Origin: AV40 sp035568175
GTDB lineage: Bacteria; Verrucomicrobiota; Verrucomicrobiia; Chthoniobacterales; UBA10450
Assembly: GCA_035568175.1 (NCBI GenBank)
Contig: DATMON010000018.1
Location: 372,001 to 436,000, forward strand
Reading direction: 5' to 3'
DNA length: 64,000 nt
This document shows, in pieces, positions 25,612 through 34,348 of this stretch. Under the pieces are notes generated by a model. The model saw only the letters and a list, made by a program, of their open reading frames with translations, made no database searches and had not been told where the DNA came from. How positions within the stretch are numbered: position 1 is the first letter of the stretch; the number at the start of each line of letters is the position of its first letter. The position numbers and the translations under genes are program-made.

Positions 25612-26461
25612 CCTGGCGCTCATTAACGAATTTCTTGGTCAACCGCCAAACGCTTCCGAGCACGGCTACCAGATCGATCACATTCTCGAATTCTCGCACT
25701 GGTTCATGGGTGCGCTTTTCGTCGGATGGTCCACGTTTTTCGTTTTTGTGCTGATCCGTTTTCACCAGAGTCGTCAACCGAAAGCCGATCATGCCGGTGT
25801 TCGCAGCGGAATTTCGACGCACCTCGAGTTTTCGGTCGTCTTGATCGAAGCCGTCTTGCTGATCGGGTTTGCGATTCCACTGTGGGCGAAACGGGTGAAC
25901 GAATTTCCACCGACGCAGGACGCGATTCTGGTTCACGTCGTTGGCCAGCAGTTCAACTGGACCTTTCACATGCCGGGACCGGACGGCCAGTTTGGACGGC
26001 GCAACGTTGATTTGGTGACCAATTCAAATCCGCTTGGCATTGATCCGGACGATCCAGCCGGGAAAGACGACATCGTTGTGCTTGGCGAATTGCATGTGCC
26101 GGTCAATCGCCCAGTCATTATCGAGCTCTCTTCAAAAGATGTGATCCACAATTTTTGTTTGCCGCACATGCGCATCGCAGCGGATGCGATCCCCGGTTCG
26201 CTCATCCCGATGTGGTTCAAGCCAATCAAAGCTGGCACCTATGAAGTGGTTTGCGGTCAGCTCTGCGGTCTCGGTCATTATGGAATGAAGGGAATGGTCG
26301 TAGTCGATGAACCGGCGGAATATCAAGCGTGGTTGAAAGAACGCGCTGAATTAGCCGGGACACAGAACGCGCCCCCGCCGGGCGTGCCGAAAACAGAAAA
26401 TCCCGCCGCAAAACCGGAACAGAAACCGGCCCAACCCGCGCCAACCCCGAGCGCCGAATAG
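25604..26461 (+). CDS. ctaC: Cytochrome c oxidase subunit II with CuA site
   Basis: The 285-residue protein has two N-terminal helices and a cupredoxin domain with an intact CuA centre: H182 in VIHNFCLPH, and C217, C221, H225 and M228 in CGQLCGLGHYGM. There is no CxxCH after the CuA domain, so this is an aa3 rather than caa3 subunit; a Pro/Ala-rich tail of about 40 residues ends it. ATG 25604 overlaps the previous gene by eight bases and gives a normal N-terminus. The subunit II gene following I, III and IV is an unusual order. Confidence 0.94.
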   Translation: MTSLALINEFLGQPPNASEHGYQIDHILEFSHWFMGALFVGWSTFFVFVLIRFHQSRQPKADHAGVRSGISTHLEFSVVLIEAVLLIGFAIPLWAKRVNEFPPTQDAILVHVVGQQFNWTFHMPGPDGQFGRRNVDLVTNSNPLGIDPDDPAGKDDIVVLGELHVPVNRPVIIELSSKDVIHNFCLPHMRIAADAIPGSLIPMWFKPIKAGTYEVVCGQLCGLGHYGMKGMVVVDEPAEYQAWLKERAELAGTQNAPPPGVPKTENPAAKPEQKPAQPAPTPSAE

Positions 26462-26476
26462 TCGAAGCGCACAAAC

Positions 26477-27496
26477 GTGGCGCAAAGATCGACATCTACG
26501 CCGCCCGTCCGCCTTGGACCGCGCGGGCTCAATCGTTTCGCCTGGTTCATTGCCGGCGCGACGCTGCTGCTGATTTGCAGCGGCGGAATGGTCACGAGCA
26601 AAGGCGTCGGCCTGGCCGTCCCCGATTGGCCAACTACGTTCGGCTACAACATGTTTCTCTTTCCGGTCTCAAAATGGATCGGTGGCGTTTTATTCGAGCA
26701 CACCCATCGCCTGATCGCGTCGACGGTCGGATTTCTCACCATTGTCCTCGCGATCTGGCTTTGGCGAGTCGAAGATCGCCCCGCGATTAAGATGCTCAGT
26801 CTGATCGCGGTTGCCGGCGTAATTCTGCAGGGAATTCTGGGTGGCTTGCGCGTGACAATGCTGAAAGACCAGATCGGGATTTTTCACGCCTGCCTCGCCC
26901 AAGCGTTTCTGGGGTTGATTGTGCTGATCGCCCTCGTGACCACGGAATTTTGGCGTTCGCTCGCGCCGGAACATGTCGATCTTAAAAAATTCGCGCCGAT
27001 CAAAACACTCGCGACCGCAGCGACAATCGCGATCTACGCGCAGCTCGCGCTCGGCGCGACCATGCGTCATCAACACAAGGATTTGGCGCTTCTCGATTTT
27101 CCCACGGCGAACGGCACGTGGATTCCGGACACGAGCGCGACGGCGCTAGCAAAGATCAACGCGTGGCGAGACGCGCGTGCGCTTTCCGACGTGGATGCGT
27201 TTCAAATCTGGCTGCAAATGGCGCATCGGTTTCTCGCGGTCGTGATTGGCATTGCCGTGATCGCCTTTTGCGTTCGTGTCCTGAGAGAGGCGGGCGATGT
27301 GAACGTACTTCGGAGAATGTCGATCTTGTGGATCGTTCTATTCTTTCTCCAGTTCACGCTCGGAGCCTGGACGATCTGGAGCAATAAAGCGGCCGATGTT
27401 GCGACGACACATGTCGCCGTGGGTGCGATCATGTTATCGTTTGGCGTGAGCGTCTGGGCAATTTGCTCGCGCGTTTTGGAAACAAAGAATTTATGA
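26477..27496 (+). CDS. ctaA: Haem A synthase (COX15/CtaA family)
   Basis: This 339-residue, eight-helix protein has the family features: LLICSGGMVTSKGVGLAVPDWP in helix 1 to loop 1, EHTHRLIAS with a haem histidine, GILGGLRV, FHACLAQ, and MAHRFLAV plus THVAVGA in the second half. It converts haem O to haem A for the oxidase. The start is GTG 26477. A copy of AAGATCGACAT lies within the first seven codons, and two more copies lie in the gene. The stop overlaps ctaB as ATGA. Confidence 0.93.
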   Translation: MAQRSTSTPPVRLGPRGLNRFAWFIAGATLLLICSGGMVTSKGVGLAVPDWPTTFGYNMFLFPVSKWIGGVLFEHTHRLIASTVGFLTIVLAIWLWRVEDRPAIKMLSLIAVAGVILQGILGGLRVTMLKDQIGIFHACLAQAFLGLIVLIALVTTEFWRSLAPEHVDLKKFAPIKTLATAATIAIYAQLALGATMRHQHKDLALLDFPTANGTWIPDTSATALAKINAWRDARALSDVDAFQIWLQMAHRFLAVVIGIAVIAFCVRVLREAGDVNVLRRMSILWIVLFFLQFTLGAWTIWSNKAADVATTHVAVGAIMLSFGVSVWAICSRVLETKNL

Positions 27497-27833
27497 AAGC
27501 CGTGACAATCGAGTCCACTCAGACCGAAACTCGAAAGGCGTGGTCCGGTTTCATTCGCGATTTGGTTGAGTTGGTGAAAGCGCGGCTCACGTTGCTGGTC
27601 TTACTCACGACAGCAGTCGGTTTTTATTTGGGTGCCGAAGGTCCGATCAACTTCGGGGCGCTGTTGCACACAGTTTTTGGGACAGCGTCCGCCGCCGCCG
27701 GCGCAGCCGCGCTCAATCAGTGGTGGGAGTGCAACCTCGACGCATTGATGCAGCGAACACGTTCGCGGCCGGTTCCGGCCGGGCGAATGCGGCCGCGGGA
27801 CGTTGTCATTCTCGGCGCCGCATTGTCGATCTT
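26485..27833. repeat. Cluster of the AAGATCGACA/TGTCGATCTT motif in ctaA-ctaB
   Basis: Four copies lie at 26485-26494, 26974-26983, 27318-27327 and 27824-27833. The other copies in the window start at 3895, 11891, 13654, 14369, 21966, 24751, 32075, 38195, 40318, 41603, 43310, 52400, 54299, 56060, 62082 and 62870. Nine are in the AAGATCGACA sense and eleven in the other. Ten of the 20 extend to AAGATCGACAT and nine to AAGATCGACAA. Confidence 0.85.
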
Positions 27834-28398
27834 CGGCGTGGCCTATCTCGCCTTCGTCTGCAACGCGCTGAGCGCGGCCCTCGCCGCGATCACCATCATC
27901 ATTTATGTCTTCGCTTACACGCCGTTGAAACGGGTGAGCACGTTCAACACTGCGCTCGGTGCGGTGCCAGGTGCCTTGCCGCCGATGATCGGTTGGGCTG
28001 CGGCACGCGGAACGTTGAATGCCGGCGCCTGGAGTTTGTTCGCGATTTTATTTTTGTGGCAATTGCCGCACTTTTTCGCAATCGCGTGGATGTGTCGCGA
28101 CGATTACGCCCGCGCCGGTTTCCAAATGATCTCGAGTGATGACCGCAGCGGCGAACGCAGCGCCAGCCAGAGTGTCTTCTTCTGCATGCTTCTTTTTGTT
28201 GTAGCCGGCTTGCCGGCGTTTCTCGGGATCGCCACCGTTCTCTATCTTTTAGCCGAGCTAATTCTTGGTGGCGTATTTATCGCCGTCGCGATGCGATTTT
28301 TGAAAACGCGCACGGTGTTGGACGCGCGGCGATTGTTTATCACATCGATTATCTACCTGCCGCTACTCCTCGGCGCGCTAGTGTTGAGTAAAGCATGA
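27493..28398 (+). CDS. ctaB: Protohaem IX farnesyltransferase (haem O synthase)
   Basis: The 301-residue UbiA-superfamily protein has LVKARLTLLVLLTTAVGFYLG at the start, the prenyl-diphosphate site NQWWECNLDALMQRTRSRP (N-x-x-x-D pattern) and the second site around CRDDYARAGFQMI. It adds the farnesyl group to haem B, feeding CtaA. ATG 27493 overlaps the ctaA stop and is preferred over the upstream codon 27463. The stop overlaps the Sco gene. Confidence 0.94.
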   Translation: MKAVTIESTQTETRKAWSGFIRDLVELVKARLTLLVLLTTAVGFYLGAEGPINFGALLHTVFGTASAAAGAAALNQWWECNLDALMQRTRSRPVPAGRMRPRDVVILGAALSIFGVAYLAFVCNALSAALAAITIIIYVFAYTPLKRVSTFNTALGAVPGALPPMIGWAAARGTLNAGAWSLFAILFLWQLPHFFAIAWMCRDDYARAGFQMISSDDRSGERSASQSVFFCMLLFVVAGLPAFLGIATVLYLLAELILGGVFIAVAMRFLKTRTVLDARRLFITSIIYLPLLLGALVLSKA

Positions 28399-29063
28399 AC
28401 GCAACCATGACCACTTCAGATCGCCCCGCGCCCAGAACCGCGACCATTTGGAAAGCCACGCTTATCGCAATTCCGATCGTTACGCTGGCGCTCTTGCTTT
28501 GGCTCCGACAACTGGAAGTGAACGCGCTTCGCCAGCGTACCGTTTCATCTTATGGGAGCGTTCCCGAGTTCGAATTGGTCAATCAGGATGGAAAAGCTTT
28601 CGGCTCCCACGAATTGCGCGGCAAAGTCTGGATTGCCGATTTCATTTACACGACCTGTCCGGGGCCGTGTCCAATGATCAGCAGCCGGATGAGCGAACTG
28701 CAGAAACCGTTCGAGAAAACAGATGTCCATCTCGTTTCATTCACTGTCGATCCCGCCAAAGACACACCGCAGGTATTGCGTGGTTACGCCGAAAAGTTGC
28801 AAGCAGAACCGGGCCGATGGGATTTTCTCACTGGTCCGCAATCGACGATTTACAATTTATCGCGCAACGGATTTAAACTCGCGGTCTCGGACGGGAGCGA
28901 GGAGAGCGGAATTCCGGTGCACAGTACGCGAATGATTTTGGTGGATCGACATGGCGCGATTCGCGGTTATTACGACGCGGCTGAAGTTGACGCGGTCACC
29001 AAAATGGTGGCCGATACAACCCATCTCCTGCGCGAGCAGCCGGGAGAAAACGCGATTCGCTAG
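28395..29063 (+). CDS. SCO1/SenC-type copper chaperone
   Basis: The 222-residue protein has an N-terminal membrane anchor and a thioredoxin-like domain with the copper motif CPGPC (FIYTTCPGPCPMISSRM) and the third ligand histidine in GIPVHSTRMILVD. Sco proteins deliver copper to the CuA site of subunit II. Its position as the last gene of the oxidase operon, overlapping ctaB by four bases, fits that role. It converges on a minus-strand gene 20 bases away. Confidence 0.93.
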   Translation: MNATMTTSDRPAPRTATIWKATLIAIPIVTLALLLWLRQLEVNALRQRTVSSYGSVPEFELVNQDGKAFGSHELRGKVWIADFIYTTCPGPCPMISSRMSELQKPFEKTDVHLVSFTVDPAKDTPQVLRGYAEKLQAEPGRWDFLTGPQSTIYNLSRNGFKLAVSDGSEESGIPVHSTRMILVDRHGAIRGYYDAAEVDAVTKMVADTTHLLREQPGENAIR

Positions 29064-29083
29064 GTCAGAAAGATCGGTCGCAG

Positions 29084-30526
29084 TCAGCGGTTGTCTTCAA
29101 ACCAACTGACGATCTTGTAATTGTTGATTATGCCGGTTGAGCCGAGCCTCTCGTCATAATGCAGGTTCGACACGCCCGTCATAGTGACGGTCTTGCCAAC
29201 AATCGAGCCGTAGACGTGCCCGTTCGTTCCGGCTCCATTCACTGTCACGTCGTGTCCCGGTGCATAGATCGACGCAGTGATCTGACTATTACCGCCGATG
29301 CTGACATGCTCCGAAGAATTCGTTGGAGGCTGAATGCCGTACAACATGAGATCGCCAGGCTGATTGTTGGTGTTCAGGACGCCGTTTCCGCTGATGTCGA
29401 CGTTGCCGGCGAAATAAATCGTAGCGGTGACTCCAGGTTGAATGACGATTTGCCCCGTCCCGCTGACCGAGATGTCGCCGGTCACATAGATTTCGACGTA
29501 GGTCTGGCTGCCGTTAGCGTTTCCAGCGATCGTGAGCGTTTTATTTCCCGACAACGAAATGCCCGTTAAAACGTAGCGCGATGCCGCTGAACCTTGCGTC
29601 GCGTCGGCGTTAATTGTGGTCGTTCCGGTTACGGATGAAGGCGACGAATTCGACGATGGCCAGGAAGGAACGCCAATCGGAATAGGTTCCTGATAAAAGT
29701 CCGTGCGTTCCACGCCGGTAATGTTGGCCGCGCCGCTGACCGTTCCGGCATTGGTGGCCACGTCTCCAAAAATTTGCGCATTTCCGGCTTCGATTAATTG
29801 TCCGTCGGTAGCGATATCGCCGTTCTCTTGACGTTTGGCCGGATCGTAGAGGCCATTGGTTGACTTGGTTGGGTCACTTGAATCGTAGCTGTCGACGACA
29901 ATGTTTTGATTCGTCAAATCGACGACCCCGACCGACATGATGGCCTGGTCGAAAGCAGAAACGGGTCGGACGATTGCCTCAATCCTGCGCGATACTTGCG
30001 GTGAATAGACGGGCTGCGATATCAGGAGTCCGCTGGTAAAACGCTCCCAGCGCAAGCTGAGCCGCCGCAGTTTTGTATCCTGCGGATTGTCACTCACCCT
30101 GGCCGGACCGGTAATCGGAATCGTGCCAACCGTGCGGATCCGATAATATTGCCACGAGTTCGTCGGATCGACGAGTTGTGCGGGAGCGTCGACATTCGTA
30201 TCGACGGTCATTGGCGTTCCATTGAGGCCGGCGTTCGGCACCGTTGTCTGTTCATAACCGGTTACGCCGTTTCCCGGCGGGTTATTCCAACCTTGCCAAG
30301 CATAGTTCGGCTGAGGGTAAAGCGATTTGCGAAGCTCGACGATCGCGAGATCAATCCCGGACTCCGCCGCGAGCAACGCCTCCTGCCATGTCGATGTCTG
30401 AAGCGCGTTTTGATACTTGGCCGTCACCAGCCGAAGTGTTTCCACCGCTATCAAAGAAAGGATGGCGATGACCAGGACCGTCCAAACCAACACGCTGCCC
30501 CCTTCGGTCGAATCATGACGGCGCAT
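29084..30526 (-). CDS. PilX-like/adhesin-type pilus-associated protein with repetitive beta-rich C-terminus
   Basis: The 480-residue protein has a short basic N-terminus and one hydrophobic helix (SVLVWTVLVIAILSLIAVETLRL), then ALLAAESGIDLAIVELRKS, the pattern of PilX/GspK-like minor pilins. The C-terminal half is rich in Gly, Asn, Thr and Ser with ISGNGVL/SVSGTGQI-like repeats that suggest a beta-helix (DUF7305-like). It probably sits at the tip of a pilus-like fibre. It follows two prepilin-like genes on the same strand, sharing one base with the upstream stop. Confidence 0.75.
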   Translation of the reverse strand: MRRHDSTEGGSVLVWTVLVIAILSLIAVETLRLVTAKYQNALQTSTWQEALLAAESGIDLAIVELRKSLYPQPNYAWQGWNNPPGNGVTGYEQTTVPNAGLNGTPMTVDTNVDAPAQLVDPTNSWQYYRIRTVGTIPITGPARVSDNPQDTKLRRLSLRWERFTSGLLISQPVYSPQVSRRIEAIVRPVSAFDQAIMSVGVVDLTNQNIVVDSYDSSDPTKSTNGLYDPAKRQENGDIATDGQLIEAGNAQIFGDVATNAGTVSGAANITGVERTDFYQEPIPIGVPSWPSSNSSPSSVTGTTTINADATQGSAASRYVLTGISLSGNKTLTIAGNANGSQTYVEIYVTGDISVSGTGQIVIQPGVTATIYFAGNVDISGNGVLNTNNQPGDLMLYGIQPPTNSSEHVSIGGNSQITASIYAPGHDVTVNGAGTNGHVYGSIVGKTVTMTGVSNLHYDERLGSTGIINNYKIVSWFEDNR

Positions 30527-31134
30527 TAGTAAACACTGCTCTGGATGTCGGTCCGGCTGTTGCGCAGCAGAGTCGTATTGTAAAATGCGGTCGCGGTTGT
30601 TGCCGCCGCAGATGCGCCACCAGAATTGAAGGTCGGATTAAACGTGATTTGAGTTGTGACCACCTTTCCGGCATCGGTAACATCGAAAGTAAAGTCTTGA
30701 ACGTTGACCGCCAGGGGCAGCGCCGGAGCATTGTCCTGCTGTCGGTAAATGGTCCCGGCCATCAGATAATAATGGACTTTGACCGAGCTGCCGCTCGCTC
30801 CATAAAAGACACCGCCTTGACCATCTAACGCAGGTGTTTGGGGATTACTGGTCTGGTCGTAATAGGCCGGGATGTAGATTGTCGTGTCGTTTTTGGCGGC
30901 TTGAACAGAGACAGCGCGGCGCAAATCAAGCGCCATGTAATCTGAAATGCGCATTTCATCGGCGTGATTGATGGAAAAATCGCTGGTCGCCACGTAATTT
31001 CTTTCCAACGAAGTAAAGCCCATCAACAGGCCGAGGCTGATCGAACAGAAGATTGATGTTGAAACGATCAACTCAGAAATCGCAAACCCGTCTTGCGTTT
31101 TTGGCAAAGATCGAAGGCAAAACACAGTTACCAT
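30526..31134 (-). CDS. Prepilin-like protein (pseudopilin)
   Basis: The 202-residue protein has a prepilin-type N-terminus: a short leader (about 16 residues), then G-FAISELIVSTSIFCSISLGLL with the glutamate at position +5 of the mature form. The rest is a PilW-like domain with no named motif (MALDLRRAVSVQ). It would be cleaved by a prepilin peptidase and assembled into a fibre. It overlaps the upstream prepilin gene by seven bases. Confidence 0.8.
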   Translation of the reverse strand: MVTVFCLRSLPKTQDGFAISELIVSTSIFCSISLGLLMGFTSLERNYVATSDFSINHADEMRISDYMALDLRRAVSVQAAKNDTTIYIPAYYDQTSNPQTPALDGQGGVFYGASGSSVKVHYYLMAGTIYRQQDNAPALPLAVNVQDFTFDVTDAGKVVTTQITFNPTFNSGGASAAATTATAFYNTTLLRNSRTDIQSSVY

Positions 31135-31631
31135 TTTGCGACACCTCCCTTAGCCAGAATGGCAACAATTTGCCGCGAGATTATCCGGTCAGGCGCGGCG
31201 GTGTAATTTACTGTCCAGATGATTTTTATCGCGTTCTCGCCTAGCAACGCCGAGTTGTTAGCGACGATGGTGACCGCGCCACTTGCTCGGGTCAGTTGCG
31301 TGTTCCCAACGGTGCTGCTGCCGTAAGGTACCAGGGTCAACGTTTCGCTGAGGTTTGTTAACTGATTGGCGCCGGGTGCATCGGTATTGAGCAAGTTCGT
31401 CAGCAGCCAGTTGGCATCGGTCACCTGGTGCCAGTTCGCGATCCGCATCGCTTCGATCCGTTGCTGCAAAACCTGACTTGCGCACGCCGCCTCGCGTGCC
31501 ATTTGGATCGTGTCCATCGCGGAAGAGTTCAAGAGAAAGAGGGACCCGAGAAACAAGGCGGAGATGGCGGTAGCGATCGTGCATTCGATTAAAGTGAAAG
31601 CGGTTTGCTCTGTCGTGAGATGACGACGCAT
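31128..31631 (-). CDS. Prepilin-like protein (PilV-like)
   Basis: The protein of about 167 residues starts MRRHLTTEQTAFTLIECTIATAIS when ATG 31631 is used (given here in parts: leader MRRHLTTEQTA, then FTLIE). The +5 glutamate is present and the -1 residue is Ala rather than Gly. The PilV-like SQVLQQRIEAMRIANW segment follows. The frame is open to TTG 31730, where it touches the rmlA stop, but ATG 31631 gives a normal prepilin leader. It is the first gene of a three-gene pilin block. Confidence 0.78.
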   Translation of the reverse strand: MRRHLTTEQTAFTLIECTIATAISALFLGSLFLLNSSAMDTIQMAREAACASQVLQQRIEAMRIANWHQVTDANWLLTNLLNTDAPGANQLTNLSETLTLVPYGSSTVGNTQLTRASGAVTIVANNSALLGENAIKIIWTVNYTAAPDRIISRQIVAILAKGGVAKW

Positions 31632-31726
31632 TCTGCATTGAAGAGCCAGCACCTGACGTACCGAATTATGGTAATTGTAACGAACCGCAGGAGCGAAATC
31701 TTGTCTGTTTGGCCTGCAATATCCGA

Positions 31727-32623
31727 TCAACCGACTGGTTCCGGTCCAGCCGTGGAACCTTCGTCGCGAACCATTTGCAAATAATCGCGGTAATCGCCCT
31801 TGGGCAGCCGGTCGATGATCTTGGCCAAATCTTTTTCGTCAATGAAACCCATCCGTAAGGCGATCTCTTCGAGACACGCCACCTTGAGTCCTTGTCGATG
31901 TTCGATCGTGGCGATGTAGTTGCCGGCTTCGAGCAAACTCGTTTGCGTGCCGGTGTCGAGCCAGGCCATGCCGCGGCTGAGCAACTTCACATGCAATTCA
32001 TTCTTCTTGAGATAGAGCAAATTTAAGTCGGTGATCTCGAGCTCGCCGCGCGCAGATGGACGCAATGTCTTGCAAAGATCGACAACCTCCTCGTCGTAAA
32101 CGTAAAGACCAGGCACGGCAAAGTGGCTTTTGGGCTTCTTTGGTTTTTCTTCGAGGCTGATTGCTGTCCCGCTCTTGTCGAATTCCACGACACCGTAGCG
32201 TTGAGGATCGCGCACCTGGTAACCGAAAATGCACGCGCCTTTTTTGATCGCGAGCGCGTCCCGGAAGAAATCGAGTTTTCCGTAAAAGATGTTGTCGCCC
32301 AGAATCAGGCACGCGCCGGAGTCGCCAAGAAATTTTGCACCGATCACGAATGCTTCCGCGATGCCATTCGGTTTCGGTTGCTCAGCATATTCGATCTTGA
32401 TTCCAAGCTGCCCGCCGTCTCCCAGAAAATCTCGCAGCATCGGCAAATCCTTCGGCGTCGAAATGATCAGGACCTCGCGCATTCCGCCGAGCATGAGTGT
32501 CGCAAGCGGGTAGCAGATCATCGGCTTGTCGTAAACCGGGAGCAGCTGCTTGCAGACGATCTTGGTGATCGGAAAGAGCCGGCTGCCGGCGCCGCCTGCA
32601 AGAACGATGGCCTTCTTTGTCAT
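31727..32623 (-). CDS. rmlA: Glucose-1-phosphate thymidylyltransferase
   Basis: The 298-residue protein has the nucleotidyltransferase signature GGAGSRLFPITK near the N-terminus, the KQLLPVYDKPMICYPL segment and ILGDNIFYG, all diagnostic of RmlA/RfbA. It makes dTDP-glucose, the entry point to dTDP-rhamnose and other deoxysugars. The usual rmlB, rmlC and rmlD partners are not adjacent. It is followed by pilin-like genes on the same strand and faces membrane glycosyltransferase-like genes, which fits surface glycan synthesis or pilin glycosylation. Confidence 0.95.
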   Translation of the reverse strand: MTKKAIVLAGGAGSRLFPITKIVCKQLLPVYDKPMICYPLATLMLGGMREVLIISTPKDLPMLRDFLGDGGQLGIKIEYAEQPKPNGIAEAFVIGAKFLGDSGACLILGDNIFYGKLDFFRDALAIKKGACIFGYQVRDPQRYGVVEFDKSGTAISLEEKPKKPKSHFAVPGLYVYDEEVVDLCKTLRPSARGELEITDLNLLYLKKNELHVKLLSRGMAWLDTGTQTSLLEAGNYIATIEHRQGLKVACLEEIALRMGFIDEKDLAKIIDRLPKGDYRDYLQMVRDEGSTAGPEPVG

Positions 32624-32680
32624 GCGCTGACGTTATATGTCAGCAATTTGGAAACCGGAAAGGGCAAATCGATCAGAAAC

Positions 32681-32998
32681 TCAGGAAAATCGCACGTCTT
32701 TGCCGGGGTCCATTTCGAAATCGAGGTTGAGTGAGTCGGCCGTGTTCGGTTTGATGATTTCCTCCATGAATTTCACGAAAATGGGGTCCTCTCGAAAAAT
32801 AGCGAACTTGTCCATCGATTCGAAATCGATCGCGATGAAGAACGGCCACTGCAGCTCCGGGTCGACCCGTTTGCCGCATTTGATGTTGAGCACCTCAGGA
32901 ATCTTTAAGAGCTGCATCCGTGTGTTCATCATCATCTCCTCGACACGAGCGGGAGTGACCTCAGGCTTGAGTTTATAAAGGACGATGTGGTGAATCAT
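32681..32998 (-). CDS. Dabb (stress-responsive alpha/beta barrel) family protein
   Basis: The 105-residue protein matches the Dabb fold: MIHHIVLYKLKPEVTPARVEE at the start (here MIHHIVLYKLKPEVTPARV), a central FFIAIDFESMDKFAIF strand-helix unit, and a final alpha/beta segment. Members form dimeric ferredoxin-like barrels; no catalytic residues can be assigned. It is divergent from a membrane protein gene with a 75-base gap that should hold both promoters. Confidence 0.85.
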   Translation of the reverse strand: MIHHIVLYKLKPEVTPARVEEMMMNTRMQLLKIPEVLNIKCGKRVDPELQWPFFIAIDFESMDKFAIFREDPIFVKFMEEIIKPNTADSLNLDFEMDPGKDVRFS

Positions 32999-33073
32999 GG
33001 AAGGCTAAAGCTATTAGGCGCTCTCGGCAGGCCGCGCAAGTGGTAATCGGTCACCATAAAATCAAAAATATCG

Positions 33074-34327
33074 ATGGACGATTCGGGCTCAAACAATTCT
33101 AAAATGGGGGCGATGACCAAGCATCGAGATGTTTGGGTAGCGAGCGCGCTAGCTCTGACCGCGCTCGTTCTTTTCTATTTGTCGATCAAGGCAACGCAAC
33201 AGCACTTCGATTATACCGCGCGAATCGCTTCGGCCCTTTTGCAAGGCGATCTCGGCCTTCGCAACCCGGCGCCTTCCTGGCTCAACGAAATGGTCCCGGC
33301 GAACGGCCGGTATTACTCCGTGTTTCCGTTGGGCGCGGTTCTGAGCATGATGCCAGTCGCTGTCCTACAAAAAATAAAACTGATCCGTGAGTTTCCGGGA
33401 CACGCTTTGGCAGCATTGATCGCGGCCCTGTCTGTTTGGTTCCTGTTTCGTTTGTCGGTGATCGGACCTGAATCGGTGCTCAAGCGAATTTTACTTTCAC
33501 TGGTGCCCATTTTTGGAACGTGGACGTGGTGCAATCTCGGCTTCGGCGGCGCGTGGCAGCTGGCTCTGGGCTTTGCCGTGCTCGGAGAGGTAGCCGCTCT
33601 TTATTTTATTCTCGTTGAATTTCGACCGCTTTTGGCAGGAGCATTTTTCGCTCTCGCGATTGGCAATCGCACCGAGTTGGCTCTTTGCCTTCCCATTTTC
33701 ATTTATTTTTTGGTCAGACGAGTCGCTCCCGACACGCGGGATTTAAAATCGCTGGTGCAACAATCCCGCGAAAAATCGCGCGTCCTCATTTACTTCTTGA
33801 TTGTTCCCGCCGCTCTCGGTCTGTTCACCGCCCTTTACAATTACGCGCGCTTCCATTCGATCTTTGATTTTGGCTACGCGCATATTCCGAACGTTCTGCA
33901 GGAGCCGTGGTACCAGCACGGACTTTTCTCGCTTCAGGCCATACCCTGGAACATTCACAAAATGCTATTCGAAGGTTTTCGGGACGCGCCCGATTTTCCA
34001 TTCGTTAGCTTTTATCCGTTCGGTTGTTCAATTTTTCTCGCCAGTCCCTTTCTGTTTCTGATTTTTCGCGAGGGTGGACCGCACAAGGCCGCGGCTTGGA
34101 TCGGTATAGGTTTACTGACGTTCGCGCTCTGGGCGCATGGTAATCCCGGGGGCTGGCAATTCTCCTACCGCTACGCGATGGTGCTTCTGCCCTGGATGTT
34201 TCTTTTGTTGCTTGGCAACAGTCCGGCGAAAATTTCGGTGATCGAGCTGTCGCTTTTTGTTGTTTCAGTAACGATCAATGCGTTCGCCACCTATCAATTT
34301 CTGTGGACGAATCAAATTCATCCCTGA
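33074..34327 (+). CDS. Polytopic membrane protein, GT-C glycosyltransferase-like
   Basis: The 417-residue protein has about ten hydrophobic helices and a periplasmic first loop (TQQHFDYTARIASALLQGD) placed where GT-C enzymes have their acidic catalytic loop. No clear family motif can be named. A run of three such genes on this strand and one converging on them suggests a lipid-linked sugar transfer pathway. The start may be ATG 33113 (MTKHRDVW) rather than 33074. Confidence 0.7.
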   Translation: MDDSGSNNSKMGAMTKHRDVWVASALALTALVLFYLSIKATQQHFDYTARIASALLQGDLGLRNPAPSWLNEMVPANGRYYSVFPLGAVLSMMPVAVLQKIKLIREFPGHALAALIAALSVWFLFRLSVIGPESVLKRILLSLVPIFGTWTWCNLGFGGAWQLALGFAVLGEVAALYFILVEFRPLLAGAFFALAIGNRTELALCLPIFIYFLVRRVAPDTRDLKSLVQQSREKSRVLIYFLIVPAALGLFTALYNYARFHSIFDFGYAHIPNVLQEPWYQHGLFSLQAIPWNIHKMLFEGFRDAPDFPFVSFYPFGCSIFLASPFLFLIFREGGPHKAAAWIGIGLLTFALWAHGNPGGWQFSYRYAMVLLPWMFLLLLGNSPAKISVIELSLFVVSVTINAFATYQFLWTNQIHP

Positions 34328-34348
34328 GGGGCTGAAGAAACTCTGCGC

